This document shows positions 1-9,217 of a DNA stretch of 64,000 nt, in pieces (positions within the stretch are counted from its first letter, which is position 1; each line of letters begins with the position of its first letter). The DNA lies in NCBI GenBank assembly GCA_025963725.1, contig JAOQAE010000002.1, positions 881,221 through 945,220 on the forward strand. Direction: 5' to 3'. The position numbers and the translations under genes are program-made. This stretch comes from Bacteroidota bacterium. GTDB lineage: Bacteria > Bacteroidota > Bacteroidia > 2-12-FULL-35-15. The notes under the pieces were generated by a model. That model saw nothing but the letters and a program-made list of their open reading frames with translations. It did not search any database and was not told the DNA's origin.

Positions 1-2410
1 CTGCAAGAAGCTTCAGCGCCCGTTCGAGCGGAATCTGTTTTTTCCCGAGCCGGTAATGCAGCGCCAAAAAGAGCTCCGACGATTGCAGCACCGTTTTTCC
101 GGCCTTGAACTCCACGAGCGAAGGATCGCCTTCATCCGCCCCCCAGCTGAGCTCAAACACGATCTTGTTTTTAACAAGCTCTTTATACAGCCTTGCCGCA
201 TCGGGGTTGGTGAGGTAAAAGCTGTTCCTGTCCTTCGCCGGATTCTGGAGGTAACTGTTCAGTCCTTCCAGCGTGGTGTACCTGTAGCGCGTAGGGCTGA
301 TCTTATGCGGGGTAACCACCCGCCGCCCCTTGGCAATGCTAAAAACAATGTATTTATCTGTCCTGTGCTGCCAGCTTGTACCAAGCGTATGGAGTTCTTC
401 GCCGGTCATGATCTCCCATTTCTTCACATCATACAGCCATGCTTCCGTACTGCCCGCCCTGCATACCAGGATATTTTCAGCGATATATGCTTTTGAGTGA
501 ATGTTTGCCACATAGGGAATGTAAAAGAACTGCTTCTCCTGCATGAACCTGATCCGTTCTTCCTGGTGCTCTTTCGGGATCACGCTGATCGTAACCCACT
601 TCTTCCAAAGCCCCCGATTGTGCTCATAGTCGGCGTGATCCATGTCGATGGTCCGCTCATGGTGCTCTTCCGGGCTCTTATTGATGAGCTCATTCAAAAA
701 CTCATTCACCAGTGTTGTTTTGCCCGGCAGAAAAGGCATAGCCCCGATATTCACCTCGCTGATGCTTTTGTAATAAGCGTTGTTTGTAAATGTTTCCTCA
801 CCTAAAGGATACGGGTACAGGATGATCCCGCCCAGGTTCTTCACGGCGCTCCTGTAAGTGGAGCCCGAAGGCTCTGTATGCAGGATGGCATCGCGGTACC
901 TGTGAAGCTGCCCGATGGCATCCTGCGGCACATTAAAACTATCGCCGCCCGGTTTCATGCCTGTGCTCTCCCCGAACCTGTACTTTGCATCGAACAAATA
1001 CCAGAATGGCTTTTCAAAGCCCTTTTTATTGAACTCTATTGAATAGTCAGGCCGCTGATCGTATGTGAATATTTTAATTCCGTCGGACCTGAATTCCCTG
1101 TTGAAGTAAATGGTGGTTGTTTCATCGCTATCCGCTTTTTTAAACCTTACTTTGGAGGCTTGACCTTTCTTTAGCACAACCTTAAATTTTCCCGGGCGTA
1201 TTTTGATCAAGTCTTGGAAATCCACGGCATTTCCGTTCTGTTCCTTCAGCAGCTTTACAAGCACGAGGAAACACCAGTACTCGTACAGCGTGGATATATT
1301 CTTCTGCCCGATCTTAAAAATATCGTTGTTGGTGATTTCCAGCCCGCGCGTGAGCATGAGGTACACATACATGAAATCGCGGTAGCCCGCGCCGCGTGTA
1401 AGTGAAGCTGAAAAGTGCGAGCGCTTTTCAAACTCGCCTGCCTCGTTGAAAGGATCCTGGTGAAGCATGCCCTGCAGCTGGCTTTGGTACTTTTTCATTT
1501 TGCGCAGCAGGTCGGAGAAATCTTTATTCCCGGAGTTGTTGCTTACATGCTCATAATAATTGCCCAGCTGTGCCGCTATATTCTTTACCGCCCATGCCAC
1601 AAAGCGGTTCTCATAGGTATTGTACGTAACATGTTTTTTCCCCGAAAGCGCGTGCGTAAAATAGCGGCCGCCTATCTTTATTCCATTCCCGCCCTTGTTG
1701 GAATAAGCTCCGTTCTTCATCAGCCAGTCGGTGTTGCGCTTCGAAGCCAGCCTGATCTTTTCCACCGGCAATACTTTTTCCTGGCTCCTGATCTCGTGCA
1801 CCGGCTGCCGCCTGATCACGCCAAGGTGAACGATCATCTGTTCGAACAGTGCCTCAAGAATGCTCCACCACTCATGCTGTGTAGTGTGGCCGGAAAGCTT
1901 CGCCCGGCTTTTCCTGTAAGTATCTTTTAACGAGTCGAGCGCAAGGTTCTGGATAATGGATGAAATATCCTCCATCATTGCCCTGTAATCCGAACGGTAA
2001 TCCATTTTCTGAGGGAAGACCTCGGCATCGAGGCTAAAGGCCAGCCTGTTGTCGGCATCCCGGATCTCGATCCGCGTTTCGCCTACCTCATCCTTAAAGG
2101 AGAAGCTGCCGCTCAGCAGATGAATGTTGTTCCTGGCCTGTGAAACCTTATGCACCCGCTCATTTACCTTTAACCTGAACGGGGGCCGGAACAGGCCGTT
2201 CTCCTCGTTAATGTATGAATAATGAATGTCCTGCCACTCAAAGAAGTGAATGCTGCTGTCCTGCCCCGCATCGGGATCAAGCCCGTTCACACGGAAAACA
2301 ATTGCATCCGGCACAAAAGAAGAATACACCTGGCGGAACGGGGCATCAAGCTCCAGCTCCAGTGAGCCGCAGCCCCTGCGGGAAAAATTATATTTCAATA
2401 CATCTGTCAC
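1..2410 (-). CDS. COG1700/DUF2357-type PD-(D/E)XK nuclease, McrC-like partner (partial)
   Basis: Predicted effector nuclease of a two-gene McrBC-like (type IV) restriction system. The frame is open from a GTG at 2410 to the window edge (at least 803 codons), so the C-terminus is missing. I translated it by hand and found no stop. The GTG lies in a GTGA overlap with the stop of the upstream McrB-like gene, which implies translational coupling and fixes the start. The first ATG at 2403 is out of frame and stops at once. The N-terminal half resembles DUF2357. The nuclease core is visible as RPDYSIEF (Asp about residue 455) followed by WYLFDAKYRF (Asp 474, Lys 476), the PD...D-x-K signature, just after a region with LYEYWCF that is typical of COG1700. 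After the nuclease come at least 240 more residues (KNLGGIILYPYPLG onward) that I cannot assign. The family call is from motif recognition. The pairing with McrB supports a role in cutting foreign or modified DNA. Confidence 0.85.
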   Translation of the reverse strand, partial: MTDVLKYNFSRRGCGSLELELDAPFRQVYSSFVPDAIVFRVNGLDPDAGQDSSIHFFEWQDIHYSYINEENGLFRPPFRLKVNERVHKVSQARNNIHLLSGSFSFKDEVGETRIEIRDADNRLAFSLDAEVFPQKMDYRSDYRAMMEDISSIIQNLALDSLKDTYRKSRAKLSGHTTQHEWWSILEALFEQMIVHLGVIRRQPVHEIRSQEKVLPVEKIRLASKRNTDWLMKNGAYSNKGGNGIKIGGRYFTHALSGKKHVTYNTYENRFVAWAVKNIAAQLGNYYEHVSNNSGNKDFSDLLRKMKKYQSQLQGMLHQDPFNEAGEFEKRSHFSASLTRGAGYRDFMYVYLMLTRGLEITNNDIFKIGQKNISTLYEYWCFLVLVKLLKEQNGNAVDFQDLIKIRPGKFKVVLKKGQASKVRFKKADSDETTTIYFNREFRSDGIKIFTYDQRPDYSIEFNKKGFEKPFWYLFDAKYRFGESTGMKPGGDSFNVPQDAIGQLHRYRDAILHTEPSGSTYRSAVKNLGGIILYPYPLGEETFTNNAYYKSISEVNIGAMPFLPGKTTLVNEFLNELINKSPEEHHERTIDMDHADYEHNRGLWKKWVTISVIPKEHQEERIRFMQEKQFFYIPYVANIHSKAYIAENILVCRAGSTEAWLYDVKKWEIMTGEELHTLGTSWQHRTDKYIVFSIAKGRRVVTPHKISPTRYRYTTLEGLNSYLQNPAKDRNSFYLTNPDAARLYKELVKNKIVFELSWGADEGDPSLVEFKAGKTVLQSSELFLALHYRLGKKQIPLERALKLLA

Positions 2411-4071
2411 AGCCAGAAGGAAGTAAAGCGGTCGTCGTCAAAGCGCTTTAGCATGAACACGATCTTGGAGGAAGCACGTGTGTATTTAAAGTCAATGCTT
2501 TCCATCTTATCCTTATACTGCCCGTATTCAAAGCCCTCACTTTTAAAGCTGGTCTTCTCCAAAAGGTTCAGCAGCTCCACCAGCAGCACCTGCACACGTT
2601 CGGAGCTTCCATGGATCCGCGGAAGCACTTTCTGCACCAGCTGAAAATCCATGGCGGCAAGATCATTCATAATATTGTATTTTTTATTCAGCACAAGATA
2701 AAACGCAACCTCATCACGCACACGGTATGCGAAATGCAGCCCGGCTGTTTCCAGTAATTTATTCACTTCTATCAGCAGCCTCATTTCTTCTGCTACCGAT
2801 GATTTTTCACTTTCATTTAGATCTTTCGAGCCGATGAATTCGGAAACAAACAGCTCGTTCGTGATGCCATTCAGCGTTTCCACCGCGTTCGCATTTTCCG
2901 AGGCCCAGTTCAGGTCAACGCTGTTCATCTCTATCGAGTTCGCCCGGTCGAGCACCTTCCTTGAAAACGTATGAGTGGTTTCATCCATATTCACGGTTCC
3001 GATCAGGTAAAGGTTCTGTGGCCACTGGTAATTGTCGAACGCACCCGCATTGGATGCATTTTGAAGCGCTTCTTTCCGCAGAACCGGATCTGTTTTTATT
3101 TTCCTGTTCTTATCCCATTCCCTGGTTTCTATCACGCTTAAAAAATCGCTGAAGTAATGCTCAACGCGAGCCAGGTTCATTTCATCCAAAATAAAAAAGT
3201 AGGGCTTGTTCGGATTCTCTTTTGCCTTCCTGATCGCTATTGTCAGGTCTTTAGGAATAAATTTTCCATCCAGCGAAGTATAGCCGAGCAGGTCGCTGCC
3301 GTCTGTCCAGTCGGGCCGCACCGGCACCTGGATCACCTGCGATTCGTCCATGCCCACAGCGGCGGCAAACTTACGCGGCAGCTGCGTTTTGCCTGTACCG
3401 GAGATCCCGGCAAGGATCACAAAGGGCTTTGTTTTTAAGGCAAGATAAAAGTTCGCGATCTCTTCCTCGCGGTACTGGAACCCGCATGAAGCCATGTAGG
3501 CATGCACATGCTTCAGTATCCCGGCCACAGGCTGGTTCAGCTGCATTGCACGCCTGCCCGCCGATACCTCTTTTAATAAGCCTTCGATCTTCAGCAGCAG
3601 CTCGCCCGATCTTTTCTTCGGGAATACTTTTTTCAGGTCGAGCAGCCTCGACAATCTTTTTCCCGGCTCTGCTATATCAAAGGTCCAGAGGTACAGCTGC
3701 TCCGAGTTGCGGAGCGGGCTCTCCCAGTTCCAGCCCTCCGGCAGCTCCGTGCTCTCTATCACCTCAAAGCAAACAAACACGTTAAACCGCCCGTCGGGAT
3801 CCTCCACGGCATACCTGTTCTCATTATGCACAAAAGCCGATATGTCCTTTCCGCCCTCATGGGTAACAGGAATATTCTTCTGGGCCATCCTCGTAAAATA
3901 AGCCCTGCGTGCCGCGGGATTCACTATAAATACATAGTCTCCGATATTTACATAATTGAATTTCTTATCGCCCCAGTAAAAGTTTTTACCGTCGGGGCTC
4001 AGCAAAGCCTTTGCGTTTCGCTGAGATTCCGGGCTCGCTTTAATTTCATGTATCAGTACCTGTTCTTTCAT
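2407..4071 (-). CDS. McrB-like AAA+ GTPase/ATPase of a type IV restriction system
   Basis: Motor subunit of a McrBC-like defence system. In this family NTP hydrolysis drives translocation and activates the nuclease partner encoded just downstream. The protein has 554 aa. Visible motifs are Walker A GISGTGKT (about 222-229), Walker B YFFILDEMN (291-299) and the McrB-type sensor block GTVNMDE (358-364), followed by FSRKVLDRA with a candidate arginine finger. Residues 1-180 are a separate N-terminal domain with GDYVFIVNPA. It is probably the target-recognition domain and could be a small beta-barrel of the EVE/PUA kind, but this is inference. The start is preceded by AAAAAGGAA and a TAnnTTTG promoter lies about 60 bp upstream. 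Classical McrB prefers GTP; nucleotide preference cannot be read here. Confidence 0.88.
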   Translation of the reverse strand: MKEQVLIHEIKASPESQRNAKALLSPDGKNFYWGDKKFNYVNIGDYVFIVNPAARRAYFTRMAQKNIPVTHEGGKDISAFVHNENRYAVEDPDGRFNVFVCFEVIESTELPEGWNWESPLRNSEQLYLWTFDIAEPGKRLSRLLDLKKVFPKKRSGELLLKIEGLLKEVSAGRRAMQLNQPVAGILKHVHAYMASCGFQYREEEIANFYLALKTKPFVILAGISGTGKTQLPRKFAAAVGMDESQVIQVPVRPDWTDGSDLLGYTSLDGKFIPKDLTIAIRKAKENPNKPYFFILDEMNLARVEHYFSDFLSVIETREWDKNRKIKTDPVLRKEALQNASNAGAFDNYQWPQNLYLIGTVNMDETTHTFSRKVLDRANSIEMNSVDLNWASENANAVETLNGITNELFVSEFIGSKDLNESEKSSVAEEMRLLIEVNKLLETAGLHFAYRVRDEVAFYLVLNKKYNIMNDLAAMDFQLVQKVLPRIHGSSERVQVLLVELLNLLEKTSFKSEGFEYGQYKDKMESIDFKYTRASSKIVFMLKRFDDDRFTSFWL

Positions 4072-4133
4072 TTCCTTTTTTTATTTCCGGCTCATGCCTG
4101 TCCTTTCCACTGTGATTCATTCTCCTGTGTTTC

Positions 4134-4166
4134 CAAATATAATGAATCAGGAGTTATACGGATAAA
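4134..4166 (-). promoter_or_regulatory. Bacteroidota-type promoter of the McrB-nuclease operon
   Basis: On the minus strand TATATTTG (4141-4134) matches the Bacteroidota -7 consensus TAnnTTTG exactly. A TTTA at 4166-4163 lies 21 bp upstream, within the accepted -33 spacing. The predicted transcript would start near 4127 and leave a leader of about 55 nt before the ATG at 4071. Confidence 0.55.
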
Positions 4167-4329
4167 AAATGCTGACCGCGTGTGCAAGTTTTTCAAACAG
4201 GTTGAGGATAATTTTTCTTTATTCGCTGTTTTCAGGGCTTTCTGCGGCTGGCACGTATTTAATGCTTATCTGCTCAACCAAAACTATTAACAATAACCAT
4301 TAACTATTAATTTAAAAAAACTGAAAAAC

Positions 4330-4812
4330 ATGAAAAGAAACAACGTATTTCAATTATTGGCAGCCGGCTGCTTTGCCGTATTTACAGCAACAGGATGCTC
4401 AACAGAAAATGAAGCAACAGGCTCTGAAGCTTCCACCACCAGCGAAACAACAGGCTCTACAACCGGCTCAACAAGCTCTACCGAAGGCACAACAGGCAGC
4501 ACCAGCTCTACCGATGGGACCACAAGCTCTACCAACGGAAGCACAGGAACTACCATGGGCACTACCGGAAGCACCAGCTCCACAAGCAACACTAACGGCA
4601 CAACAATGGGTACTACCGGCACTACAAGCAGCACCAGCACTACCAACACCACTACCGGCACAACCAACGGCACCACAGGAACTACAATGGGCACTACCGG
4701 TACAACAAGCACTACCAGCACAACAAGCACCAGCAGCACTACAGGCACAACCCGCAGCACGGGAACAACCAGCGTTACAGGCACTACCGGAACTACCACC
4801 ACTACTTACTAA
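4330..4812 (+). CDS. Thr/Ser/Gly-rich repetitive lipoprotein
   Basis: A 160-aa exported lipoprotein of unknown function. It has a basic N-terminus, a hydrophobic segment and a lipobox ending TATGC with the lipidated Cys at residue 23. The mature start C-S-T-E-N-E has a Ser plus acidic residues, similar to the lipoprotein surface-export signal described in Bacteroidota, so surface exposure is possible (inference). From about residue 30 to the end the protein is almost wholly T, S and G in short units such as TTGTTSTT and GTTMGTTG. No fold is expected; such tracts are often O-glycosylated or act as flexible spacers. It is divergent from the defence operon and 38 bp ahead of the SDR gene. The long antisense and out-of-phase frames over it are products of the repeat. 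Confidence 0.75.
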   Translation: MKRNNVFQLLAAGCFAVFTATGCSTENEATGSEASTTSETTGSTTGSTSSTEGTTGSTSSTDGTTSSTNGSTGTTMGTTGSTSSTSNTNGTTMGTTGTTSSTSTTNTTTGTTNGTTGTTMGTTGTTSTTSTTSTSSTTGTTRSTGTTSVTGTTGTTTTTY

Positions 4813-4850
4813 GTGTTAGCCTGAATTATTAATTTAACAAAACTGGACGC

Positions 4851-5654
4851 ATGGGAACAAACAAAAAAACAGCGCTCATCACCGGCGCTACAACGGGTAT
4901 CGGCTTTGAGCTCGCAAAATTATTCGCGAAAGATGGCTACAACCTGGTGATCGTGGCACGCGACCGTGCGGAGCTCGACAATGCCGCCGCCGAATTAAAG
5001 AAGCCGGGGATCGAAGTTACCACGCTTGCCAAAGACCTTTTCGACACGGCAAATGCATTCGGTGTTTACGATGAAGTGAAAGCGATGGGCATCCAGGTGG
5101 ATGTGCTGGTGAACAATGCAGGGCACGGACATTACGGTGAGTTTACCGATACCAACCTCCAAATGGAGCTCGACATCATCCAGCTGAATATTTCCAGCCT
5201 GGTGATCCTCACCAAGCTGTATGTAAAAGAAATGACAAGCCGCGGCGAAGGCAGGATCCTCAACACTTCCTCCATCGCCGGAAAAACGCCGGGGCCATGG
5301 CAATCGGTATACCACGGCACCAAGGCTTTTGTACAGTCGTTTACCGAAGCCATCCGGTACGAAGTGAAAGACAAAGGCGTAACGGTTACGGCACTGCTGC
5401 CGGGCGCAACCGATACCGATTTCTTCCGCAAAGCCGATATGGAATCGTCGAAGGTGGTGCAGGATAAAAGCAAGCTGGCCGATCCGGCCGATGTGGCGAA
5501 GGATGGCTACGAAGCGCTGATGTCGGGCAAGGACATGGTTGTATCAGGCATCAAGAACAAAGTACAGGTAGCGATGGGCAACCTCAGCTCCGATGAAAAG
5601 AATGCTGAAAAAATGGCGAAGCAACAGGAGCCCGCCGGAAATAATAAAGAATAA
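4851..5654 (+). CDS. SDR family NAD(P)-dependent oxidoreductase
   Basis: A 267-aa classical short-chain dehydrogenase/reductase. The Rossmann glycine motif TGATTGIG is at 11-18, the NNAG motif at 88-91, and the catalytic Ser141, Tyr154 and Lys158 lie in SSIAG and YHGTK, giving the family's S-Y-x3-K triad. VARD after the second strand, with Arg37, suggests NADP(H) preference. The length is normal for the YqjQ/DltE-like branch that ends in a charged tail. The substrate cannot be deduced. It is followed directly by a strong terminator, so it is transcribed separately from, or at most together with, the lipoprotein gene upstream. Confidence 0.9.
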   Translation: MGTNKKTALITGATTGIGFELAKLFAKDGYNLVIVARDRAELDNAAAELKKPGIEVTTLAKDLFDTANAFGVYDEVKAMGIQVDVLVNNAGHGHYGEFTDTNLQMELDIIQLNISSLVILTKLYVKEMTSRGEGRILNTSSIAGKTPGPWQSVYHGTKAFVQSFTEAIRYEVKDKGVTVTALLPGATDTDFFRKADMESSKVVQDKSKLADPADVAKDGYEALMSGKDMVVSGIKNKVQVAMGNLSSDEKNAEKMAKQQEPAGNNKE

Positions 5655-5659
5655 AAAAA

Positions 5660-5686
5660 GCCGTCGGGTACCCCGGCGGCTTTTTT
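5660..5686 (+). terminator. Rho-independent terminator after the SDR gene
   Basis: A 9-bp GC-rich stem (GCCGTCGGG with CCCGGCGGC, one G-T pair) with a 3-nt loop is followed by six T. It starts 6 bp after the SDR stop codon. Confidence 0.85.
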
Positions 5687-5708
5687 ATTACACTGAAAAA
5701 CGACGACA

Positions 5709-7835
5709 ATGGTAAAGAAGAAAAGCACAGCAGCTTCGAAACCCAGAACAGGAAAGAGTAAAGCCGCAGTAAAAAAAGCAGTTAAAAAAGCAGTAAAGAA
5801 AAAAGCAATCAAGAAAAAGGCGGCAAAGAAATCAGCCTCCGCCGGCTCTGCGGACATTCTGAAAAAAGCACGCAGAGCTTCATTCCCTTCAAAGCTCACT
5901 CCTATGCTTGCCACGCTGGTGGATCAACCATTCGATGAGCCAGGATGGATCTACGAAGTGAAATGGGATGGTTACCGCGCTGTGGCATTTTGCAACAAGG
6001 GCACAGTGGAATTAAAATCGCGCAACCATAAATCGTTCAACGATAAATTTTACCCCATAACACAGGCTGTTAAGAACTGGAATATAAAAGCTGTGGTTGA
6101 CGGAGAGATCGTAGTGCTTGCAAGCGATGGCATCTCCAGCTTCGGCTCCCTGCAGAACTGGCGCAGCGAGGCCGATGGCGAGCTGATGTATTATGTGTTC
6201 GACCTGCTGTGGTATGAAGGCAAAGACCTTACACCGCTTACGCTGGAAGAAAGAAGGGCGATCCTGAAAACGCTCGATCCGCCCGAAGGCATCCGCATCA
6301 GCGACAGCTTCGACGGATCAGGGATCGATTTTTATAACACGGCAAAGCAGCTGGGGCTGGAAGGCATTATTGCAAAAAAGGCCGGCAGCGCTTATCGTCC
6401 GGGCGAACGTACCAGGGACTGGCTGAAGATCAAAGCCAACAAAAGGCAGGAAATGGTGATCGGCGGGTTCACGCGGAATGAAGATTCGCGCAAGGTGTTC
6501 AGCGCACTGCTCGTTGGCGTGTTTGAAAAAGGAAAGCTGGTATACACCGGAAAAGTAGGTACCGGCTTTAACGATAAAACACAGCGCGAAATGATGGAGC
6601 AGTTCAAGCCATTGATCACCGATGCTCCGCCGTTCTCCTATGTTCCCGACATCAACAAGCCTTCGCGCTTCCGCCCCGATCCGCCGCATGCAACAGCCAC
6701 ATGGCTTAAGCCGGAGCTGGTATGCGAGATCAGCTATGCGGAAATGACCACTGACGGCATCATGCGCCACCCTTCATTCGAAGCCATGCGCAGCGATAAA
6801 AAAGCGAAGGACGTGCTGCGTGAAACCGCAAAGCCTGTGGAAGAGCTGGTAAAGGGCAAGACCGATCCTTCGGTAAAAAAGATCATTCCGGCTGCCGGCA
6901 AAAAGGAGCGTAAAACATTGCTGAACCCAACCGATGAAACACAGGTACGGAAGATCAACGGCAACGAGCTGAAATTTACCAACCTGAGCAAAGTTTACTG
7001 GCCGAAGGAAAAGGTGACGAAGCGCGACCTCCTGAATTATTATTACCAGGTAGCGCCGTACATCCTTCCCTACCTCGAAGGCAGGCCCCAATCCATGAAC
7101 CGCCATCCCGACGGCATCACCGGCCACAGCTTTTACTTTAAGGATGTTACCGGAAAAGCGCCGGCCTGGGTCGACACCTTACTGTACCACAGCGAAGCGG
7201 ACGACCGCGACCGGAAATACCTCGTAGCAAGGGACGAAGCAAGCCTGCTCTACATGGCTTCGCTCGGCTGCATTGAAATGAACCCATGGCATAGCCGAGT
7301 GGAGCGTGAGGATTATCCCGACTGGTGCATCATAGATCTCGACCCCGCAAAAAAAACAAGCTTCGAGCAGGTGATCAAAGCGGCGCAGATCACCAAAGAT
7401 GTGCTCGACGCGATGAAGGTTCCCTCCTATCCGAAAACGAGCGGCTCAACAGGCATTCACATTTACATCCCGCTGGGCGCGAAATATACCTACGAGCAGT
7501 CGAAGGAGTTTGCAAGGGTGATCGCAAGGCTGGTGCATGAGCAGATCCCCGAATTCAGCAGCATAGAGCGGATCGTGAAAAACAGGAAAGGAAAAATGTA
7601 CATCGACTTTTTACAGAACCGCCCGCAGGCTACAGTGTCGGCGCCTTACTCCTTACGGCCAAAGCCGGGAGCCACCGTGTCGATGCCGCTGCATTGGGAT
7701 GAAGTAAAAAAAGGCCTGAAGATGACCGACTTCACGATCTTCAACGCGATCCAGCGCATCAGGAGCGAAGGCGATATTTTTAAGCCCGTGCTTGGAAAAG
7801 GGATCAACCTTGAAAAGATCATTGCACAATTTTAA
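5709..7835 (+). CDS. ligD: DNA ligase D, ligase-polymerase form with lysine-rich N-terminal tail
   Basis: ATP-dependent ligase/primase-polymerase used in bacterial non-homologous end joining. It has 708 aa. Residues 1-45 are a Lys/Ala-rich tail (KKAVKKAVKKKAIKKK) resembling histone H1 tails. The ligase domain spans about 60-360 with adenylation motif I EVKWDGYR (catalytic Lys85), followed by the OB fold (TWLKPELVCEISY). The LigD polymerase domain spans about 415-700 with KVYWPKEKVTKRDLL, the metal-binding DLDP and SGSTGIHIYIPL. The N-terminal 3'-phosphoesterase domain of three-domain LigD proteins is absent; the tail is in its place. No Ku gene is seen in the window. The stop lies 6 bp from the convergent T9SS gene with no terminator between. 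Confidence 0.93.
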   Translation: MVKKKSTAASKPRTGKSKAAVKKAVKKAVKKKAIKKKAAKKSASAGSADILKKARRASFPSKLTPMLATLVDQPFDEPGWIYEVKWDGYRAVAFCNKGTVELKSRNHKSFNDKFYPITQAVKNWNIKAVVDGEIVVLASDGISSFGSLQNWRSEADGELMYYVFDLLWYEGKDLTPLTLEERRAILKTLDPPEGIRISDSFDGSGIDFYNTAKQLGLEGIIAKKAGSAYRPGERTRDWLKIKANKRQEMVIGGFTRNEDSRKVFSALLVGVFEKGKLVYTGKVGTGFNDKTQREMMEQFKPLITDAPPFSYVPDINKPSRFRPDPPHATATWLKPELVCEISYAEMTTDGIMRHPSFEAMRSDKKAKDVLRETAKPVEELVKGKTDPSVKKIIPAAGKKERKTLLNPTDETQVRKINGNELKFTNLSKVYWPKEKVTKRDLLNYYYQVAPYILPYLEGRPQSMNRHPDGITGHSFYFKDVTGKAPAWVDTLLYHSEADDRDRKYLVARDEASLLYMASLGCIEMNPWHSRVEREDYPDWCIIDLDPAKKTSFEQVIKAAQITKDVLDAMKVPSYPKTSGSTGIHIYIPLGAKYTYEQSKEFARVIARLVHEQIPEFSSIERIVKNRKGKMYIDFLQNRPQATVSAPYSLRPKPGATVSMPLHWDEVKKGLKMTDFTIFNAIQRIRSEGDIFKPVLGKGINLEKIIAQF

Positions 7836-7841
7836 GCCATT

Positions 7842-9032
7842 CTAATCCGTAATAGTGAGCTTATCGCTGCCGATCACAGAGCCGCCTTCTGTGAGGAGAT
7901 AATAATAAAGCCCGGCGGCAAGATCTTCGCGCTTCAGCGTGATCTCCCTGCCGGAAATATTTTTTATTTCCCTTACAACCTGCCCCTCCGCGTTGTATAT
8001 CACCATGCATGCGTTCTGCATATTCACAGGCGCTGCTATTGTTACTTCCGCGAAAAACGGCTGGGGATAAGCGCGCAGTGTTTTTCTATGATCGTTTTCC
8101 GTTAATCCCGCTGTTGTAATTTCATCATCCCAGTGGATCGAATACAGCTTTTGATTTACATTGTCATATTGCAGGCTGAACACATTATCATTGAGGGCGA
8201 GGGGAATGGTGTTACAGTAGATCATAGCGCCGGTGACAAGGTCCATCGTAATTATTCCGTAGTATCCCGAGCCCGAATACAGGTAAATGTATTGATGGCT
8301 GGCCTCATCTATTGCAGAGCTGCCGGTTCCCGTTCCGGAGATAGTTCCGGGGCCAATGCGTGTGATCGTTCCTGTAAGCGGATCAATTGTAACAAGAAAG
8401 AATGTGGCAATTGAATTATCATGGAGCAAACCGTAAAGCGTGCCCGAGCTGGAAGCAAAATGATATATGTTTTCTCCCGGTGCCAGTACAAGCGGCGGAT
8501 TGGCCAGTACATTTCCGGTTAATGCATCGATACTATATAACCGGTTGGGCGGATCCAGGAAATAATACACATGGTTCAACTTATCGTAAGCGGAGAATGC
8601 GCCAGAAAATAAGGAGGAGCCGGGAACAGGGCTTCCGAGCGGCGTATAAACACCGCTGGCAGGATCAATTGAAATAAAATTCTTCTGGTTATTTGCATTA
8701 TCCTGTTCGAGCCCATACAGTGTTCCCGTGGCATTATCAAACTGGAAATAAAAGATATTATTTATGAGCGGGCTGTGTACGGTGGAATCGTTTGTCACAT
8801 CTATCGAATACAGGCGATGCGCGACCAGGCTGCTGGGAAAAATGAATGTTCCTGTGCTTTCATCAAATGCCCTGTCGTCGGGATAAATATAAGTGATCCC
8901 GCCTATTGCCGGGCCTGTTTTCACATAGCTGCCGGTTGCCCGGTCGATCTCTATAATAAATTCGCCCTGCGAAAAGCTGAAAAGGCAAATGAAATAAAAT
9001 ACTGCTGTTACACTGATCTTAGAGACTTTCAT
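7842..9032 (-). CDS. T9SS type A sorting domain protein, secreted
   Basis: A secreted protein of 396 aa. The start is placed at 9032 because it gives a clean signal peptide (MKVSKISVTAVFYFI to FSFSQ) and follows CGGAAG. Upstream in-frame starts at 9053 or 9098 would bury the signal peptide. The body repeats units such as LYSIDxxTG and ITIDPLTGTI, the pattern of a beta-propeller of about 45-residue blades. The last 80 residues (RAYPQPFFAEVTIAAP, then YNAEGQVV and LAAGLYYYLL) form a type A T9SS sorting domain, which directs export and surface attachment. The binding target is unknown. Confidence 0.8.
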   Translation of the reverse strand: MKVSKISVTAVFYFICLFSFSQGEFIIEIDRATGSYVKTGPAIGGITYIYPDDRAFDESTGTFIFPSSLVAHRLYSIDVTNDSTVHSPLINNIFYFQFDNATGTLYGLEQDNANNQKNFISIDPASGVYTPLGSPVPGSSLFSGAFSAYDKLNHVYYFLDPPNRLYSIDALTGNVLANPPLVLAPGENIYHFASSSGTLYGLLHDNSIATFFLVTIDPLTGTITRIGPGTISGTGTGSSAIDEASHQYIYLYSGSGYYGIITMDLVTGAMIYCNTIPLALNDNVFSLQYDNVNQKLYSIHWDDEITTAGLTENDHRKTLRAYPQPFFAEVTIAAPVNMQNACMVIYNAEGQVVREIKNISGREITLKREDLAAGLYYYLLTEGGSVIGSDKLTITD

Positions 9033-9138
9033 GATCTTCCGGCTTAAATTCATCACTAAAGATATTGCTTTATTGCGGGATAATGAAACGTGTTGCAATG
9101 GAATGCGGCAGGTAAAGTTTTTCCTAAATCTTACTAAA

Positions 9139-9171
9139 TTGTTTCAACCCTTCCTTATATACCTAAGTTCG
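9139..9171 (+). promoter_or_regulatory. Candidate promoter of the 592-aa secreted protein gene
   Basis: TTG at 9139-9141 and TAAGTTCG at 9164-9171 (one base off TAnnTTTG) are 22 bp apart, matching the Bacteroidota -33/-7 arrangement. The leader to the ATG at 9218 would be about 40 nt. Confidence 0.35.
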
Positions 9172-9217
9172 CAGTGTTGATCACTTTAAACATTAAAACC
9201 GCTCTAACCCAACGAAC

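Noticed and set aside
1415-1930. Plus-strand ORF of 171 aa opposite the nuclease gene
   Set aside because: The minus-strand frame is open for over 2400 bp and carries the PD...DxK motif.
4350-4802. Valine/proline-rich antisense ORF (150 aa) and an out-of-phase 148-aa frame over the lipoprotein gene
   Set aside because: Both are low-complexity shadows of the Thr/Ser/Gly repeat; only the plus-strand frame has a signal peptide and lipobox.
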